From contig NZ_JAGT01000001.1 of the NCBI RefSeq assembly GCF_000526795.1, positions 2,834,501-2,898,500 of the forward strand: a stretch of 64,000 bases of DNA. The letters are read 5' to 3'. The position numbers were made by a program, and so were the translations under genes. The notes under the pieces were generated by a model. The model saw only the letters and a list, made by a program, of their open reading frames with translations, was not told the origin of the DNA and did no database searches. Shown piece by piece: positions 24,784 through 33,351 of this stretch (position 1 is its first letter; each line of letters opens with the position of its first letter). The DNA is from Ruminococcus flavefaciens AE3010. Lineage in GTDB: Bacteria > Bacillota > Clostridia > Oscillospirales > Ruminococcaceae.

Positions 24784-25650
24784 ATGAAGGAAATAGTCGG
24801 AGTACGCTTCAAGAGCGTAGGAAAAATATACTACTTTTCACCGGGAGGTATAAAGGCTCAGGTGGGCGACCGCGCCATAGTCGAGACTGTCCGCGGAGTT
24901 GAATGCGGAGAGGTAGTCATCGCAAACCGCCAGATAGCGGACGAGGAGATAAACTCGCCCCTCAAGCCCATAATCAGGCTTGCAGACGAGAACGACCTTA
25001 AAACAGTAGAGAAGAACAAGCAGCGCGAAAAGGACGCATTCAGGATATGCGAGGAGAAGATAGCCTACCGCAAGCTGAACATGAAGCTTGTGGACGTTGA
25101 GTGTACCTTTGACAACAACAAGCTGCTCTTCTACTTCACAGCCGAGAACCGCGTGGACTTCCGCGAGCTTGTAAAGGACCTTGCGGCTGTATTCAGAACA
25201 AGAATAGAGCTGAGACAGATAGGTGTCCGCGACGAGGCTAAGATACTGGGCGGACTTGGAATCTGCGGCAGAGAGTTCTGCTGTAAGAGCTACATGGGCG
25301 ACTTCCAGCCAGTATCCATAAAAATGGCAAAGGAGCAGGGACTCTCCCTGAATCCTACTAAGATATCGGGTACCTGCGGCAGACTTATGTGCTGTCTCAA
25401 AAACGAGCAGAACGCATATGAGGCTCTGCTGAAAATAACACCTAAGATAGGTGCTACAGTTGTAACTCCCGACGGCGACAAGGGTCGTGTCGAGGACGTT
25501 AACCTCATTACAGGCAAGCTCCGCGTCAAGACCGATAAGTCCGAGGTGCCTGTAACTCTCGACAGAAGCGAGGTAAAGCTTCTCAAGGACGCCGAGATAA
25601 GAGTGAACCGCGAGGAGCTCAAGGCTCTCAAGGAGCTTGAGGACAAATAA
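24784..25650 (+). CDS. ricT: RicT/YaaT PSP1-domain Fe-S protein
   Basis: The 288-residue product has the PSP1 core (FSPGGIKAQVGDRAIVETVRG at the N-terminus). It also has the cysteine motifs CGREFCCKSY and CGRLMCCLKN that bind an Fe-S cluster in the Bacillus RicAFT complex, which affects RNase Y-dependent mRNA processing and sporulation. It follows holB as in Bacillus. Its stop overlaps the queH start (TAATG). Confidence 0.92.
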   Translation: MKEIVGVRFKSVGKIYYFSPGGIKAQVGDRAIVETVRGVECGEVVIANRQIADEEINSPLKPIIRLADENDLKTVEKNKQREKDAFRICEEKIAYRKLNMKLVDVECTFDNNKLLFYFTAENRVDFRELVKDLAAVFRTRIELRQIGVRDEAKILGGLGICGREFCCKSYMGDFQPVSIKMAKEQGLSLNPTKISGTCGRLMCCLKNEQNAYEALLKITPKIGATVVTPDGDKGRVEDVNLITGKLRVKTDKSEVPVTLDRSEVKLLKDAEIRVNREELKALKELEDK

Positions 25651-26273
25651 TGGACGGCAAGCCTAAGACCAACTATGGCTTGCTTCTGGATAAGAAGCTG
25701 GCGGAGCTCGATAAGAGCGGCGAGAGACCAACTCTGCTGCTCCATGCCTGCTGTGCGCCGTGCAGTAGCCATACCCTGACGGTACTGGATAAGTATTTCC
25801 GTATCACCTTGTATTTCTGCAATCCCAATATCGCTCCCGAGGAGGAGTATATCTTCCGACTGAACGAGCTGAAACGACTTGTCCGCGAAATGGGACTTGA
25901 CATCACCGTAATCGAGGAAGCCTACGACCCTGCGCCCTTTTATGAGCTGGCAAAGGGACTTGAAGACCTTCCCGAGCGCGGAGAGCGCTGCAAAAAGTGC
26001 ATAGGCTACCGTCTGCGGAAAGCAGGAGAAAAGGCGAGGGAGTTGGGCTGTGATTATTTCACCACTACCCTTACCATAAGTCCTCATAAGGACTGCACAT
26101 TCATCAACGAGTTCGGCGGCAGCCTGCATAGCGAGGTGGGAGTGCCCTATCTGTTCTCGGACTTCAAGAAGCACGAGGGCTATAAGCATTCCATAGAGCT
26201 GTCAAGGCAGTATAATTTGTACAGGCAGAACTACTGCGGCTGCGTTTTTAGCAAGAAAGCCGTCAGCCGTTAG
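25650..26273 (+). CDS. queH: Epoxyqueuosine reductase QueH (DUF208)
   Basis: The 207-residue protein has LLHACCAPCSSH (adjacent Cys-Cys plus CxxC), FCNPNIAPEEEYIFR, and GERCKKCIGYRL, the cysteine sets that bind the Fe-S cluster and metal in QueH. It performs the last step of queuosine synthesis in tRNA. The last two codons and stop (AGC CGT TAG, giving SR) coincide with a dispersed repeat motif, so the C-terminus may have been altered by the repeat. Confidence 0.92.
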   Translation: MDGKPKTNYGLLLDKKLAELDKSGERPTLLLHACCAPCSSHTLTVLDKYFRITLYFCNPNIAPEEEYIFRLNELKRLVREMGLDITVIEEAYDPAPFYELAKGLEDLPERGERCKKCIGYRLRKAGEKARELGCDYFTTTLTISPHKDCTFINEFGGSLHSEVGVPYLFSDFKKHEGYKHSIELSRQYNLYRQNYCGCVFSKKAVSR

Positions 26274-26278
26274 CCGTG

Positions 26279-26330
26279 TAGGGGACGGCGTCCTCGACGT
26301 CCCGTGTAGGGGCGGATAATATCCGCCCGT
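26279..26330. repeat. Two palindromic repeats after queH
   Basis: GTAGGGGACGG-CGTCC hairpin (26282-26303) and GGGCGGATAATATCCGCCC (26310-26328), both preceded by GTAGGG and followed by CCCG. Confidence 0.85.
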
Positions 26331-26344
26331 AAATATATGGTGAA

Positions 26345-26569
26345 ATGATGGATAATACTTATATCAGACTAATAATATTTTTTATCGGCTGCTCAATAAT
26401 ATGGTTCGGGATATTTTTTCTCTGCCGCAAGGCAAAAATCAGAAAAGCAGAGGAAAAAGGAATAAAAACCGAGCTGAAATGGCTAAATCTGAGTTTTATT
26501 GGTATATGGCTGATATTACTGTTATTATTTATCGGCTTCTGTTTTAATTTCGTAAGTACGATGTTATAA
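26345..26569 (+). CDS. Small two-helix membrane protein of unknown function
   Basis: The 74-residue product has two transmembrane helices (residues 8-26 and 49-68) with a basic loop (CRKAKIRKAEEKG) between them. No family is recognised. The start (26345 or 26348) has only a weak GGTGA ribosome site, and the gene lies between repeats, so expression is uncertain. Confidence 0.55.
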   Translation: MMDNTYIRLIIFFIGCSIIWFGIFFLCRKAKIRKAEEKGIKTELKWLNLSFIGIWLILLLLFIGFCFNFVSTML

Positions 26570-26613
26570 ACAAGCCCTTTTGCTAACGGCTAAGGGTTGA
26601 AAAAGGTGAAATA

Positions 26614-27090
26614 ATGGGCAAGGAACTTAAAACCAACGCTATGCGTTTTCTTGATAAAAGCAAAATAGAGTACACCGTGCAGACCTACGAGTGTGACGAG
26701 TTCATCGACGGTATCCACACCGCCGAAAAGCTTGGACAGCCATTGGAGGAGACCTTCAAGACCTTAGTGGCGCAGGGCAGGAGCGGCAGCTATTACTGTT
26801 TCCTTATTCCCGTTGCGCTGGAGCTTGACATGAAAAAGGCTGCCAAAAGCGTAGGGGAGAAGTCCGTGGAGCTTATCCACGTAAAGGATATCACAAAGAT
26901 AACAGGCTATGTCCGCGGCGGCTGTACTCCTATCGGCATGAAGAAGCAGTTCATGACGGTGATACACAATACCGCGGCGGAGCTCCCCATGTTCTACATA
27001 AGCGGCGGACGCATAGGCACACAGATACATCTTTCTCCGCAGGAGCTTGTAAAGGCTATACGCGGAAAATTCGAGGATATTATCCTGTAA
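26614..27090 (+). CDS. ybaK: Cys-tRNA(Pro) deacylase YbaK/EbsC
   Basis: The 158-residue protein has the YbaK editing-domain pattern: KTLVAQGRSGSYYCFLIPV, ELDMKKAAKSVGEKSVEL, the ITGYVRGGCTPIG loop, and YISGGRIGTQIHLSP. It hydrolyses Cys wrongly loaded on tRNA(Pro). Length is normal, with AAAAGGTG before the ATG. Confidence 0.93.
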   Translation: MGKELKTNAMRFLDKSKIEYTVQTYECDEFIDGIHTAEKLGQPLEETFKTLVAQGRSGSYYCFLIPVALELDMKKAAKSVGEKSVELIHVKDITKITGYVRGGCTPIGMKKQFMTVIHNTAAELPMFYISGGRIGTQIHLSPQELVKAIRGKFEDIIL

Positions 27091-27130
27091 CAAACAGCTG
27101 TATAAAACTGTCAGAGAGGGTGACGGCAAT

Positions 27131-28915
27131 ATGAACGGCGATTTTTTAAGTGAAAAGCTTTACAGCGTTGGCAGAGCTGTTGTGGACAGGAGCTTTCACA
27201 CCCAGAGCGGCAACGAAGCTTTTTTTGCTTTTTTCGGCAATGATGTTACATACTCCATAAGGCGTACCATAAGCGACGAGGACTATTCCCGCATACTTGA
27301 CTGCATGGAGAACGCCTCCGTGGGCTGCGTCCGCAGGACAGTGATACGCATGAAAGGCGTCAGCGGCGACTTCCGCTGGATACTGGTATCGGTAAGACTT
27401 GTACTGTCCGAGGGCAGAGAGCCGCTGTACAGTATGAATTTCAGTGACGTATTCTCTCTGGAGTCCCTTGCCTACAGCCGTCAGCGCAGGCTTTCGGAGT
27501 ACCGCCATGTGCTGAGCCTCGTGTCGGACCTTGCTTTTGAGTACAGCTTTGAGACGAAAAAGATACGTATATATATGTTCGACTGCTTCCGCGAGATAGT
27601 CCTTGTGGACGAGGAGCTGGAGCAGTGGAGAAAAAATGCCATAGATCAGGGCTATGTCCTCACAAGGTACATCGAGACCTTCAACGCTCTGTGCAGGGAT
27701 ATCCACAGCGGAGCATATCGCTTCGACCATGAGCTGGAGACCTCTGTGCTGACCGAGGGAAAGACCAAGGAAATGTGCCTTTTCCGCGGACTTACACGTT
27801 ACGACGATCCCGACAACCGAAAGGTGACGGGTATAATATCAGTTGTGGGCTCACGAAGCAGGGGCAAGGAGGTCAATCTCGCCCTTGAAGCCAACAAGGA
27901 CTCACTTTCGGGACTTCTCAACAAGCGTGCCATAACTTCCTTTGCGCAGGAGATACTTGCTGCGGAGCCACATCACAGCGTGCATCTTGTTATCCTTGAT
28001 ATTGACGATTTTACCGACATAAACAACGGCTACGGACACCTTTTCGGCGACGAGGTCATATACACCGTGGCGCGTATAATCAAGACCGAGATAGGCTCCC
28101 GCGGTATTGCGGGCAGAATAAGCGGCGGCGGTTTCCTTATAGTTCTTGAAGAGGTCAGGGACGAGGAGGACCTGCGCAGTATCCTCCGTGCCATACGCAC
28201 AAATATCGAGTTCTCCTTTGCAGACAGGTTTGAGAAGTTCCGCCTTACCTGTTCTATGGGAGTTTCCGCCTATCCCATTGACAGCAGGAGCTACGACGAG
28301 CTGTTCATGCAGGCGGATAAAGCTCTGTATATCGCTCAGGAAAAGGGACAGAACCGCTACGTTATCTATGATGTTGTAAAGCACGGTCCCGTTGAAAAGG
28401 ACATGAGCAACAGGATAGCTTTCCTCAGCGGAAAAGGTGAGGCTTCCGAGAAGCTGGGCTTTGTGGGGGGACTTGCGGAAAGCCTTGTGCTTGGCAGGAT
28501 ACCCGATATATCCGTACTGCTGGAGCAGGTGAGAGTTCAGTTCGGGCTCGATGATATATGCGTTTTCTCGGGCAGCGATATGGGACTTATGCTCAGCTGC
28601 GGAAATGCGGCTTCAAAGAACGCGGCGTATCTCCTTGAAAACGGCTACACTGACAGGTTCAGCGGTGACGGAGTTTTTGTTATCGATAATGTCAATGAGC
28701 TGGAGGGGCGCGACGATAACGCCTTTGCACAGCTGGTGGCGCAGAATATCGGCGGCGCAGTGCAGTACCTCATAACCGAGGACGGCATGATAAAGGGCAT
28801 GATATCATTCTGCTACATCGGGCGCTTCAAGAAGTGGTCTGTGGCGGACATGAACTATTTCGCCATTATCGGCAGAGTCATTTCAGCTATACTGAAGAAG
28901 CAGGCATACATCTGA
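27131..28915 (+). CDS. PAS-GGDEF-GAF-type protein with degenerate GGDEF motif
   Basis: The 594-residue soluble protein has a PAS-like N-terminus (residues 20-110: FHTQSGNEAFFAFFGNDVTY..., FRWILVSVRL). A GGDEF domain follows at about residues 255-415 (SGLLNKRAI, LDIDDFTDINNGYGHLFGDE). A GAF-like C-terminus spans residues 455-594. The active-site signature reads RISGGGF instead of R-x-GGDEF, so the catalytic Asp/Glu are gone. It is unlikely to make cyclic di-GMP and may be a receptor or scaffold. No EAL or HD-GYP domain is adjacent. Confidence 0.82.
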   Translation: MNGDFLSEKLYSVGRAVVDRSFHTQSGNEAFFAFFGNDVTYSIRRTISDEDYSRILDCMENASVGCVRRTVIRMKGVSGDFRWILVSVRLVLSEGREPLYSMNFSDVFSLESLAYSRQRRLSEYRHVLSLVSDLAFEYSFETKKIRIYMFDCFREIVLVDEELEQWRKNAIDQGYVLTRYIETFNALCRDIHSGAYRFDHELETSVLTEGKTKEMCLFRGLTRYDDPDNRKVTGIISVVGSRSRGKEVNLALEANKDSLSGLLNKRAITSFAQEILAAEPHHSVHLVILDIDDFTDINNGYGHLFGDEVIYTVARIIKTEIGSRGIAGRISGGGFLIVLEEVRDEEDLRSILRAIRTNIEFSFADRFEKFRLTCSMGVSAYPIDSRSYDELFMQADKALYIAQEKGQNRYVIYDVVKHGPVEKDMSNRIAFLSGKGEASEKLGFVGGLAESLVLGRIPDISVLLEQVRVQFGLDDICVFSGSDMGLMLSCGNAASKNAAYLLENGYTDRFSGDGVFVIDNVNELEGRDDNAFAQLVAQNIGGAVQYLITEDGMIKGMISFCYIGRFKKWSVADMNYFAIIGRVISAILKKQAYI

Positions 28916-29073
28916 TAGAAACTATAGGCGTTATGCACTAATCGGCGGCATATGTTTTGGCTATTCATACAAAGTTTTTCCGAAAGTGCAACAAAACGCC
29001 TTTCTGAACACACTATATAAGTAGATACTATTTTTTGTACGGGCATTTTCATATGTAATAAGGGGGATTTATT

Positions 29074-29172
29074 ATGGAAGAAGCTTTGGCGGCTGTTTCA
29101 GCCATAGTTCTGCTCATAGGCTGCTATGCAGGCTGCGGCAGAGGAAAGAAAAAGAGAAAAAAGCGTGATTAG
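29074..29172 (+). CDS. 32-residue membrane peptide
   Basis: ATG at 29074 has a good ribosome site (AGGGGG, 9 bases upstream) and opens a 32-codon frame. The peptide has one hydrophobic helix (LAAVSAIVLLIGCYAGCG) and a basic tail, RGKKKRKKRD. Its TAG stop lies inside the CIRCE dyad. The peptide could be real and heat-regulated in part, or a chance frame; I lean to real because of the ribosome site and composition. Confidence 0.5.
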   Translation: MEEALAAVSAIVLLIGCYAGCGRGKKKRKKRD

Positions 29173-29195
29173 CACTCTCACACCGAGAGTGCTAA
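29169..29195. promoter_or_regulatory. CIRCE operator (HrcA-binding site) upstream of hsp20
   Basis: TTAGCACTC-N9-GAGTGCTAA matches the CIRCE consensus exactly. Here the inner bases also pair, giving an 11-bp stem with a 5-nt loop (ACACC), followed by TTTTCATTTT. It may also act as a terminator for the 32-residue gene. It lies 157 bases before the Hsp20 start. Confidence 0.9.
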
Positions 29196-29351
29196 TTTTC
29201 ATTTTGCTGTCACAAAACCTTGATATTCCTTTCAAATAACCGCTGTATCATATAGACAATGAAACGAAAGGAAGCGATACCGATGGAAAGTGCATATTGT
29301 GAGGAAAACTGCATAGGATAAATATGAAATCATCAATTGGAGGTATGATTT

Positions 29352-29777
29352 ATGTATGGACTTACACCTTTCGGCGGCACAGGCTTTGGTCTGTGGGACG
29401 CATTCAACGATTTTGACAATAATTTCTTCGGCGGTAAGATGCCGCTGAACAACTGCAAAACCGATATCCGTGATGACGGCGACAAGTACGTTCTCGAATC
29501 GGAGCTCCCGGGCTTTGAGAAAGAGGACATCAAGCTTGATCTCAGCGGAACACAGCTCACCATTGCGGCTGAGCACAGCACAAACAGCGACGAAAAGGAC
29601 GACAAGGGCAATTATATCCGCCGCGAGCGTACTTTCGGCTCGTATAAGAGAAGCTTCGACATCGGCGATATCGATACAGAGGGCATCAGTGCCGAGTACA
29701 AGAACGGTATCCTGACTATTGAGCTCCCGAAAAAATCTCCCGAAGCTCCTGTTGCCAAGCGTCTTGAGATAAAGTAA
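29352..29777 (+). CDS. Small heat-shock protein, Hsp20/alpha-crystallin family
   Basis: The 141-residue chaperone has an N-terminal Phe/Gly-rich arm and an alpha-crystallin domain (residues 36-130: DGDKYVLESELPGFEKEDIK, GSYKRSFDIGDID, YKNGILTIELPK). A perfect CIRCE site upstream shows HrcA control, which is less usual for hsp20 than for groESL or dnaK. GGAGG lies before the ATG. The leader has a possible 12-codon frame from 29283. It binds unfolded proteins without ATP. Confidence 0.93.
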   Translation: MYGLTPFGGTGFGLWDAFNDFDNNFFGGKMPLNNCKTDIRDDGDKYVLESELPGFEKEDIKLDLSGTQLTIAAEHSTNSDEKDDKGNYIRRERTFGSYKRSFDIGDIDTEGISAEYKNGILTIELPKKSPEAPVAKRLEIK

Positions 29778-29804
29778 GCGGCAAGCCTAAATAACACACA
29801 TTCT

Positions 29805-29843
29805 GAGCCATGAAGAGCCATAACTCTTCGTGGCTCTATTTTT
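29805..29843 (+). terminator. Terminator of hsp20
   Basis: GAGCCATGAAGAG / CTCTTCGTGGCTC (one G-U pair) is followed by TATTTTT. Confidence 0.88.
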
Positions 29844-29852
29844 AGTGATTAG

Positions 29853-29920
29853 TAGGGACGTCGTCCCCTACATTTCGGGCGGATAATATCCGCCCCTACA
29901 CGGAACGCCGAGGGCGGCGT
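29853..29920. repeat. Palindromic repeats between hsp20 and the HAD gene
   Basis: The stretch includes GGGACGTCGTCCC, GGGCGGATAATATCCGCCC (29877-29895, followed by CCTAC) and GGAACGCCGAGGGCGGCGTT. Confidence 0.8.
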
Positions 29921-29995
29921 TTATGCAGGATTAACATGCAAAAGGGGTGAATTCCGTCGGAATGTACAAATCTATCTTTGAGAAAAAATAATATC

Positions 29996-30024
29996 TTCAC
30001 TTTTCTCGCTAAATATGTTATAAT
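29996..30024 (+). promoter_or_regulatory. Promoter of the HAD-family gene
   Basis: TTCACT (29996-30001) and TATAAT (30019-30024) have a 17-bp spacer. Confidence 0.6.
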
Positions 30025-30070
30025 ACTATTATGAATATCCACGCAATGCTCATGGGGGTGACCTTTAAAT

Positions 30071-30892
30071 TTGAAAAGGCTTTATATAAGCGATCTGGAC
30101 GGTACTTTGCTTGATCCCAAGCCCGAAATAACGGCACATACAGCAGAGGTCATCAATTCCCTGACAGCAAAGGGAATGAACTTTACATTTGCGACTGCAA
30201 GATCTATATATTCGGCAGTACCAATAACCTCGGCGCTTGATATAAATGTCCCCTGTATCCTTATGAACGGCGTGAGTATTTACGATATAAAGCATGAACG
30301 ATACATAAAAAGCGAATTCATCGAACCGACCGTATCTGCGGAGCTTCTTCGCATATATAAGCGGCACGGCGTGGAATGCTTCATGTACCGCATAGACAGC
30401 GGTGCGCTGACCTGCTATTACGAAAAGCTCACCAGCAGAGTGATGCAGAGCTTTGCGGAGGTCAGGAAGAACGAGTACAAAAAGCCCTTTGTACAGTGCC
30501 GCCTTGAAGACTATGCGGACGAGTATACCGTTTACTTTACCACAAGAGGTAAGTATGAGGAGCTTCTGCCCGTTAAGCTGGAAGCCGAAAAGTTAGAGGG
30601 CATAGATCACGCCTTTTATCTTGATGTATACGACGATTCGTGGTATCTGGAGTTTTTCTCCCATAAGGCTTCAAAGTCAAACGGACTGCGGTATCTCCGC
30701 GAGGAGTACGGCTTTGACGAGGTGGTGGCATTCGGCGATAACCTCAACGACCTGCCCCTGTTTGCAGAGGCTGATATAAAAGTCGCTGTAGGCAACGCAA
30801 GGGACGAGGTAAAGGCTGCCGCGGACTATGTTATCGGTACAAATACCGAGGACGGCGTTGCAAAGTGGCTGTATGATGAAATTAGCCGTTAG
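30071..30892 (+). CDS. Cof-type HAD-superfamily phosphatase, TTG start
   Basis: The 273-residue product has HAD motif I DLDGTLLDPK near its start, motif II in TFATARS, and motifs III/IV in HKASKSNGLRYL and GDNLNDLPLF. The cap is of the Cof type, so it dephosphorylates sugar phosphates or similar metabolites. Translation begins at TTG (30071), the only start consistent with motif I; GGGGGTGA lies about 9 bases upstream. Its last codons (AGC CGT TAG) coincide with a dispersed repeat motif. Confidence 0.88.
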   Translation: MKRLYISDLDGTLLDPKPEITAHTAEVINSLTAKGMNFTFATARSIYSAVPITSALDINVPCILMNGVSIYDIKHERYIKSEFIEPTVSAELLRIYKRHGVECFMYRIDSGALTCYYEKLTSRVMQSFAEVRKNEYKKPFVQCRLEDYADEYTVYFTTRGKYEELLPVKLEAEKLEGIDHAFYLDVYDDSWYLEFFSHKASKSNGLRYLREEYGFDEVVAFGDNLNDLPLFAEADIKVAVGNARDEVKAAADYVIGTNTEDGVAKWLYDEISR

Positions 30893-30990
30893 CCTTTTGT
30901 AGGGGCGGATATTATCCGCCCGAATATGAAAATCAGCACGGCGGCGAACAATGTTCGCCTATATAAGCGGCGAAGCCGCTTCCTAATGGC
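30885..30990. repeat. Repeats overlapping the end of the HAD gene
   Basis: The AGCCGTTAG tail, GGGCGGATATTATCCGCCC (30903-30921), GGCGAACAATGTTCGCC (near 30943) and GGCGAAGCC pieces, then TTAGC-type words to about 31015. Confidence 0.8.
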
Positions 30991-31055
30991 TAAAAGCTAA
31001 AGGCTAATGGCTGGATAAATATGATAATCTTTAACATGAAAGGAAAATATATAAG

Positions 31056-32786
31056 ATGAAGAAATTAATGCTTGGAAACGAAGCCTTCGCAAGAGGCTTA
31101 TATGAAGCAGGCTGCCGTGTAGTATCAAGCTACCCGGGTACTCCCTCAACTGAGATAACAGAGGAAGTTGCAAAATATGATGAGGTCTACGCAGAGTGGG
31201 CTCCCAACGAGAAAGTCGCTATGGAGACAGCTCTCGGAGCTTCTATCGCAGGCGCAAGAAGCTTCTGCGGCATGAAGCACGTTGGTCTCAACGTTGCAGC
31301 AGACCCACTTTATACAGCAGGATACACAGGCGTAAATGCAGGTATGGTCATCGCAGTTGCCGACGATCAGGGCATGCATTCCTCTCAGAATGAGCAGGAC
31401 AGCCGCCACCACGCTATCGCTTCTAAGGTTCCAATGCTTGAACCCTCTGATTCCACAGAATGTAAGGAGTTCGTCAAGCTGGCTTTCGAGCTTTCAGAGC
31501 AGTTTGACGCACCATTCATAGTAAGAATGTCCACAAGAGTTGCTCACTCACAGAGCATCGTTGAAATGGAGGACAGAAACGATCTTCCTCTCAAGGACTA
31601 CGAAAAGACACCAAGCAAGTTCGTTATGATGCCTGCTTACGCAAAGGGCAGACACGTATTCGTTGAGGAGCGCACAAAGAAGCTTATCGAGTACGCAGAG
31701 ACTACTCCCCTCAACAGAGTTGAGATATCCGATAAGGCAGAGTTCGGCGTTATCACAAACGGCGCTGCTTATCAGTACGTCAAGGAAGCTCTGGGCGACA
31801 AGGCTTCCGTACTCAAACTGGGTATGGTAAATCCTCTCCCTGTAAAGCTCATTCAGGACTTTGCTGCTAAGTATGAGCAGGTATACGTTATCGAGGAGCT
31901 TGACGGCATTATCGAGGAGCACTGCCGCAACATCGGCGTAAACAACGTTAAGGGCAAGGAGATATTCGGCTACATAGGAGAGCTCCCACAGTCCGTTATC
32001 GCAGAGAAGCTTCTGGGCGAGAAGAAGGAGTTCGTGGCTCTTGAAGACGATATCCCTGTACGTCCTCCTGTAATGTGTGCAGGATGTCCACACAGAGGTC
32101 TGTTCTACTGCCTGAAGAAGCTGGGCGTAACAGTATCGGGTGATATCGGCTGCTACACTCTCGGAGCTGCTGCACCTCTCAACGCAATCGATACAACTAT
32201 CTGCATGGGAGCATCTATCTCAGGACTCCACGGCTTCAACAAGGCAAGAGGAGCAGAGTCCGAGCACAAGAGCGTTGCAGTTATCGGCGATTCCACCTTC
32301 ATGCACAGCGGCATGACAGGTCTTGTGAATATCGCTTACAATAATTCAAATTCCACAGTTATCATTCTGGATAACTCTATCACAGGCATGACAGGTCATC
32401 AGCAGAACCCAACAACAGGCAAGAACCTCAAGGGCGATCCTGCTGCGGCTGTTAATCTTGAAGAGCTCTGCAAGGCTATTGGTATCAAGAGAGTAAGAGT
32501 TACAGACCCTTACAAGCTTGCCGAGACAGAGGCTGCTATCAAGGAGGAGCTTGCTGCGGACGAGGCTTCCGTTATCATCTCACGCCGTCCATGTGCTCTG
32601 CTCAAGTATGTTAAGCACAATCCGCCTGTAAAGGTAAACACAGACAAGTGCGTAGGCTGCAAGATGTGCATGAAGCTGGGATGTCCCGCTATCTCAATGC
32701 GCGACGGCAAGGCAGTAGTTGACCACACACTCTGCGTAGGCTGCGGCATATGTCAGGAGCAGTGTAAGGTAGGCGCAATCGAATAA
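31056..32786 (+). CDS. iorA: Indolepyruvate:ferredoxin oxidoreductase, alpha subunit
   Basis: The 576-residue subunit has a pyruvate-binding N-terminus (GNEAFARGLYEAG, YPGTPSTEI). The TPP domain follows (CAGCPHRGLFYC, GDIGCYTLGAAAPL, GDSTFMHSGMTGL). Two [4Fe-4S] motifs end the protein (CVGCKMCMKLGCP, CVGCGICQEQCKVG). With IorB it oxidatively decarboxylates aryl pyruvates from aromatic amino acids to aryl-acetyl-CoA, reducing ferredoxin, or runs in reverse. IorB is 1.4 kb downstream rather than adjacent. Strong codon bias suggests high expression. Confidence 0.96.
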   Translation: MKKLMLGNEAFARGLYEAGCRVVSSYPGTPSTEITEEVAKYDEVYAEWAPNEKVAMETALGASIAGARSFCGMKHVGLNVAADPLYTAGYTGVNAGMVIAVADDQGMHSSQNEQDSRHHAIASKVPMLEPSDSTECKEFVKLAFELSEQFDAPFIVRMSTRVAHSQSIVEMEDRNDLPLKDYEKTPSKFVMMPAYAKGRHVFVEERTKKLIEYAETTPLNRVEISDKAEFGVITNGAAYQYVKEALGDKASVLKLGMVNPLPVKLIQDFAAKYEQVYVIEELDGIIEEHCRNIGVNNVKGKEIFGYIGELPQSVIAEKLLGEKKEFVALEDDIPVRPPVMCAGCPHRGLFYCLKKLGVTVSGDIGCYTLGAAAPLNAIDTTICMGASISGLHGFNKARGAESEHKSVAVIGDSTFMHSGMTGLVNIAYNNSNSTVIILDNSITGMTGHQQNPTTGKNLKGDPAAAVNLEELCKAIGIKRVRVTDPYKLAETEAAIKEELAADEASVIISRRPCALLKYVKHNPPVKVNTDKCVGCKMCMKLGCPAISMRDGKAVVDHTLCVGCGICQEQCKVGAIE

Positions 32787-32860
32787 TTAGTGAGTAGAGA
32801 GTAGAAAGTAGTGAGTAGAGCTTAGAACTAAGCACTATGCACTAATCACTAAAAACTAAG

Positions 32861-32920
32861 TAGGGGCGGCGTTCCGCCGCCCGTGAAAAAATGTAGGGGA
32901 CGGCATCCCCGACGTCCCGA
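32861..32920. repeat. Two palindromic repeats between iorA and the next gene
   Basis: A GTAGGGGCGGCGTTCCGCCG-type hairpin (32864-32882) and a GTAGGGGACGG...CGTCCCG hairpin (32896-32918), again in the GTAGGG/CCCG frame. Confidence 0.8.
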
Positions 32921-32933
32921 AAAGGAAATAATC

Positions 32934-33329
32934 ATGCTACAGATGAGTATATACGAGGAGTTCGCCCACTGGCTGGACGATATCCTCGAAAACAATGAAA
33001 TGCCTGCCGAGACCAAGGCGTTCTGCTTCAACCTCTATGAGGAGTCCGATGAGGAGCATATCTACGGCGTACAGATAATCGCCGCAGATTCATTCGATCC
33101 CGAGGACAAGGAGGGCGAATGGGCTTGTGATGAGGTGTGGAGCTGCGGAGAGAATATCTTCACGGTGGATACCTCCGACGAGGACGACACAGGTCGTACC
33201 CACGCACAGGAGCTCATAAAGGAAATGGCAGAGGATTACCTCAGGAACGGCAAGTATTCGGGCGTTCTCACGGAAGCCAAGGGCGTTGCCATCGGATTTG
33301 TGGACGGCGACCTTGATATCATTTCGTGA
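32934..33329 (+). CDS. Acidic protein of unknown function between iorA and iorB
   Basis: The 131-residue soluble product is very acidic (YEESDEEHIYGV, DSFDPEDKEGEWACDEVWSC, DTSDEDDTGRTHAQEL) and begins MLQMSIYEEFAHWLDDIL. No family is recognised. The start at 32934 has AAAAGGA 9 bases upstream; upstream in-frame ATGs fall within a repeat. It may simply be an insertion within the ior operon. Confidence 0.7.
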   Translation: MLQMSIYEEFAHWLDDILENNEMPAETKAFCFNLYEESDEEHIYGVQIIAADSFDPEDKEGEWACDEVWSCGENIFTVDTSDEDDTGRTHAQELIKEMAEDYLRNGKYSGVLTEAKGVAIGFVDGDLDIIS

Positions 33330-33351
33330 ATGTTTTGGGAGTATATGAAAA

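Noticed and set aside
29283..29321. 12-codon frame in the hsp20 leader
   Set aside because: It has a passable ribosome site but is too short and lacks a recognisable leader-peptide feature; noted under hsp20 only.
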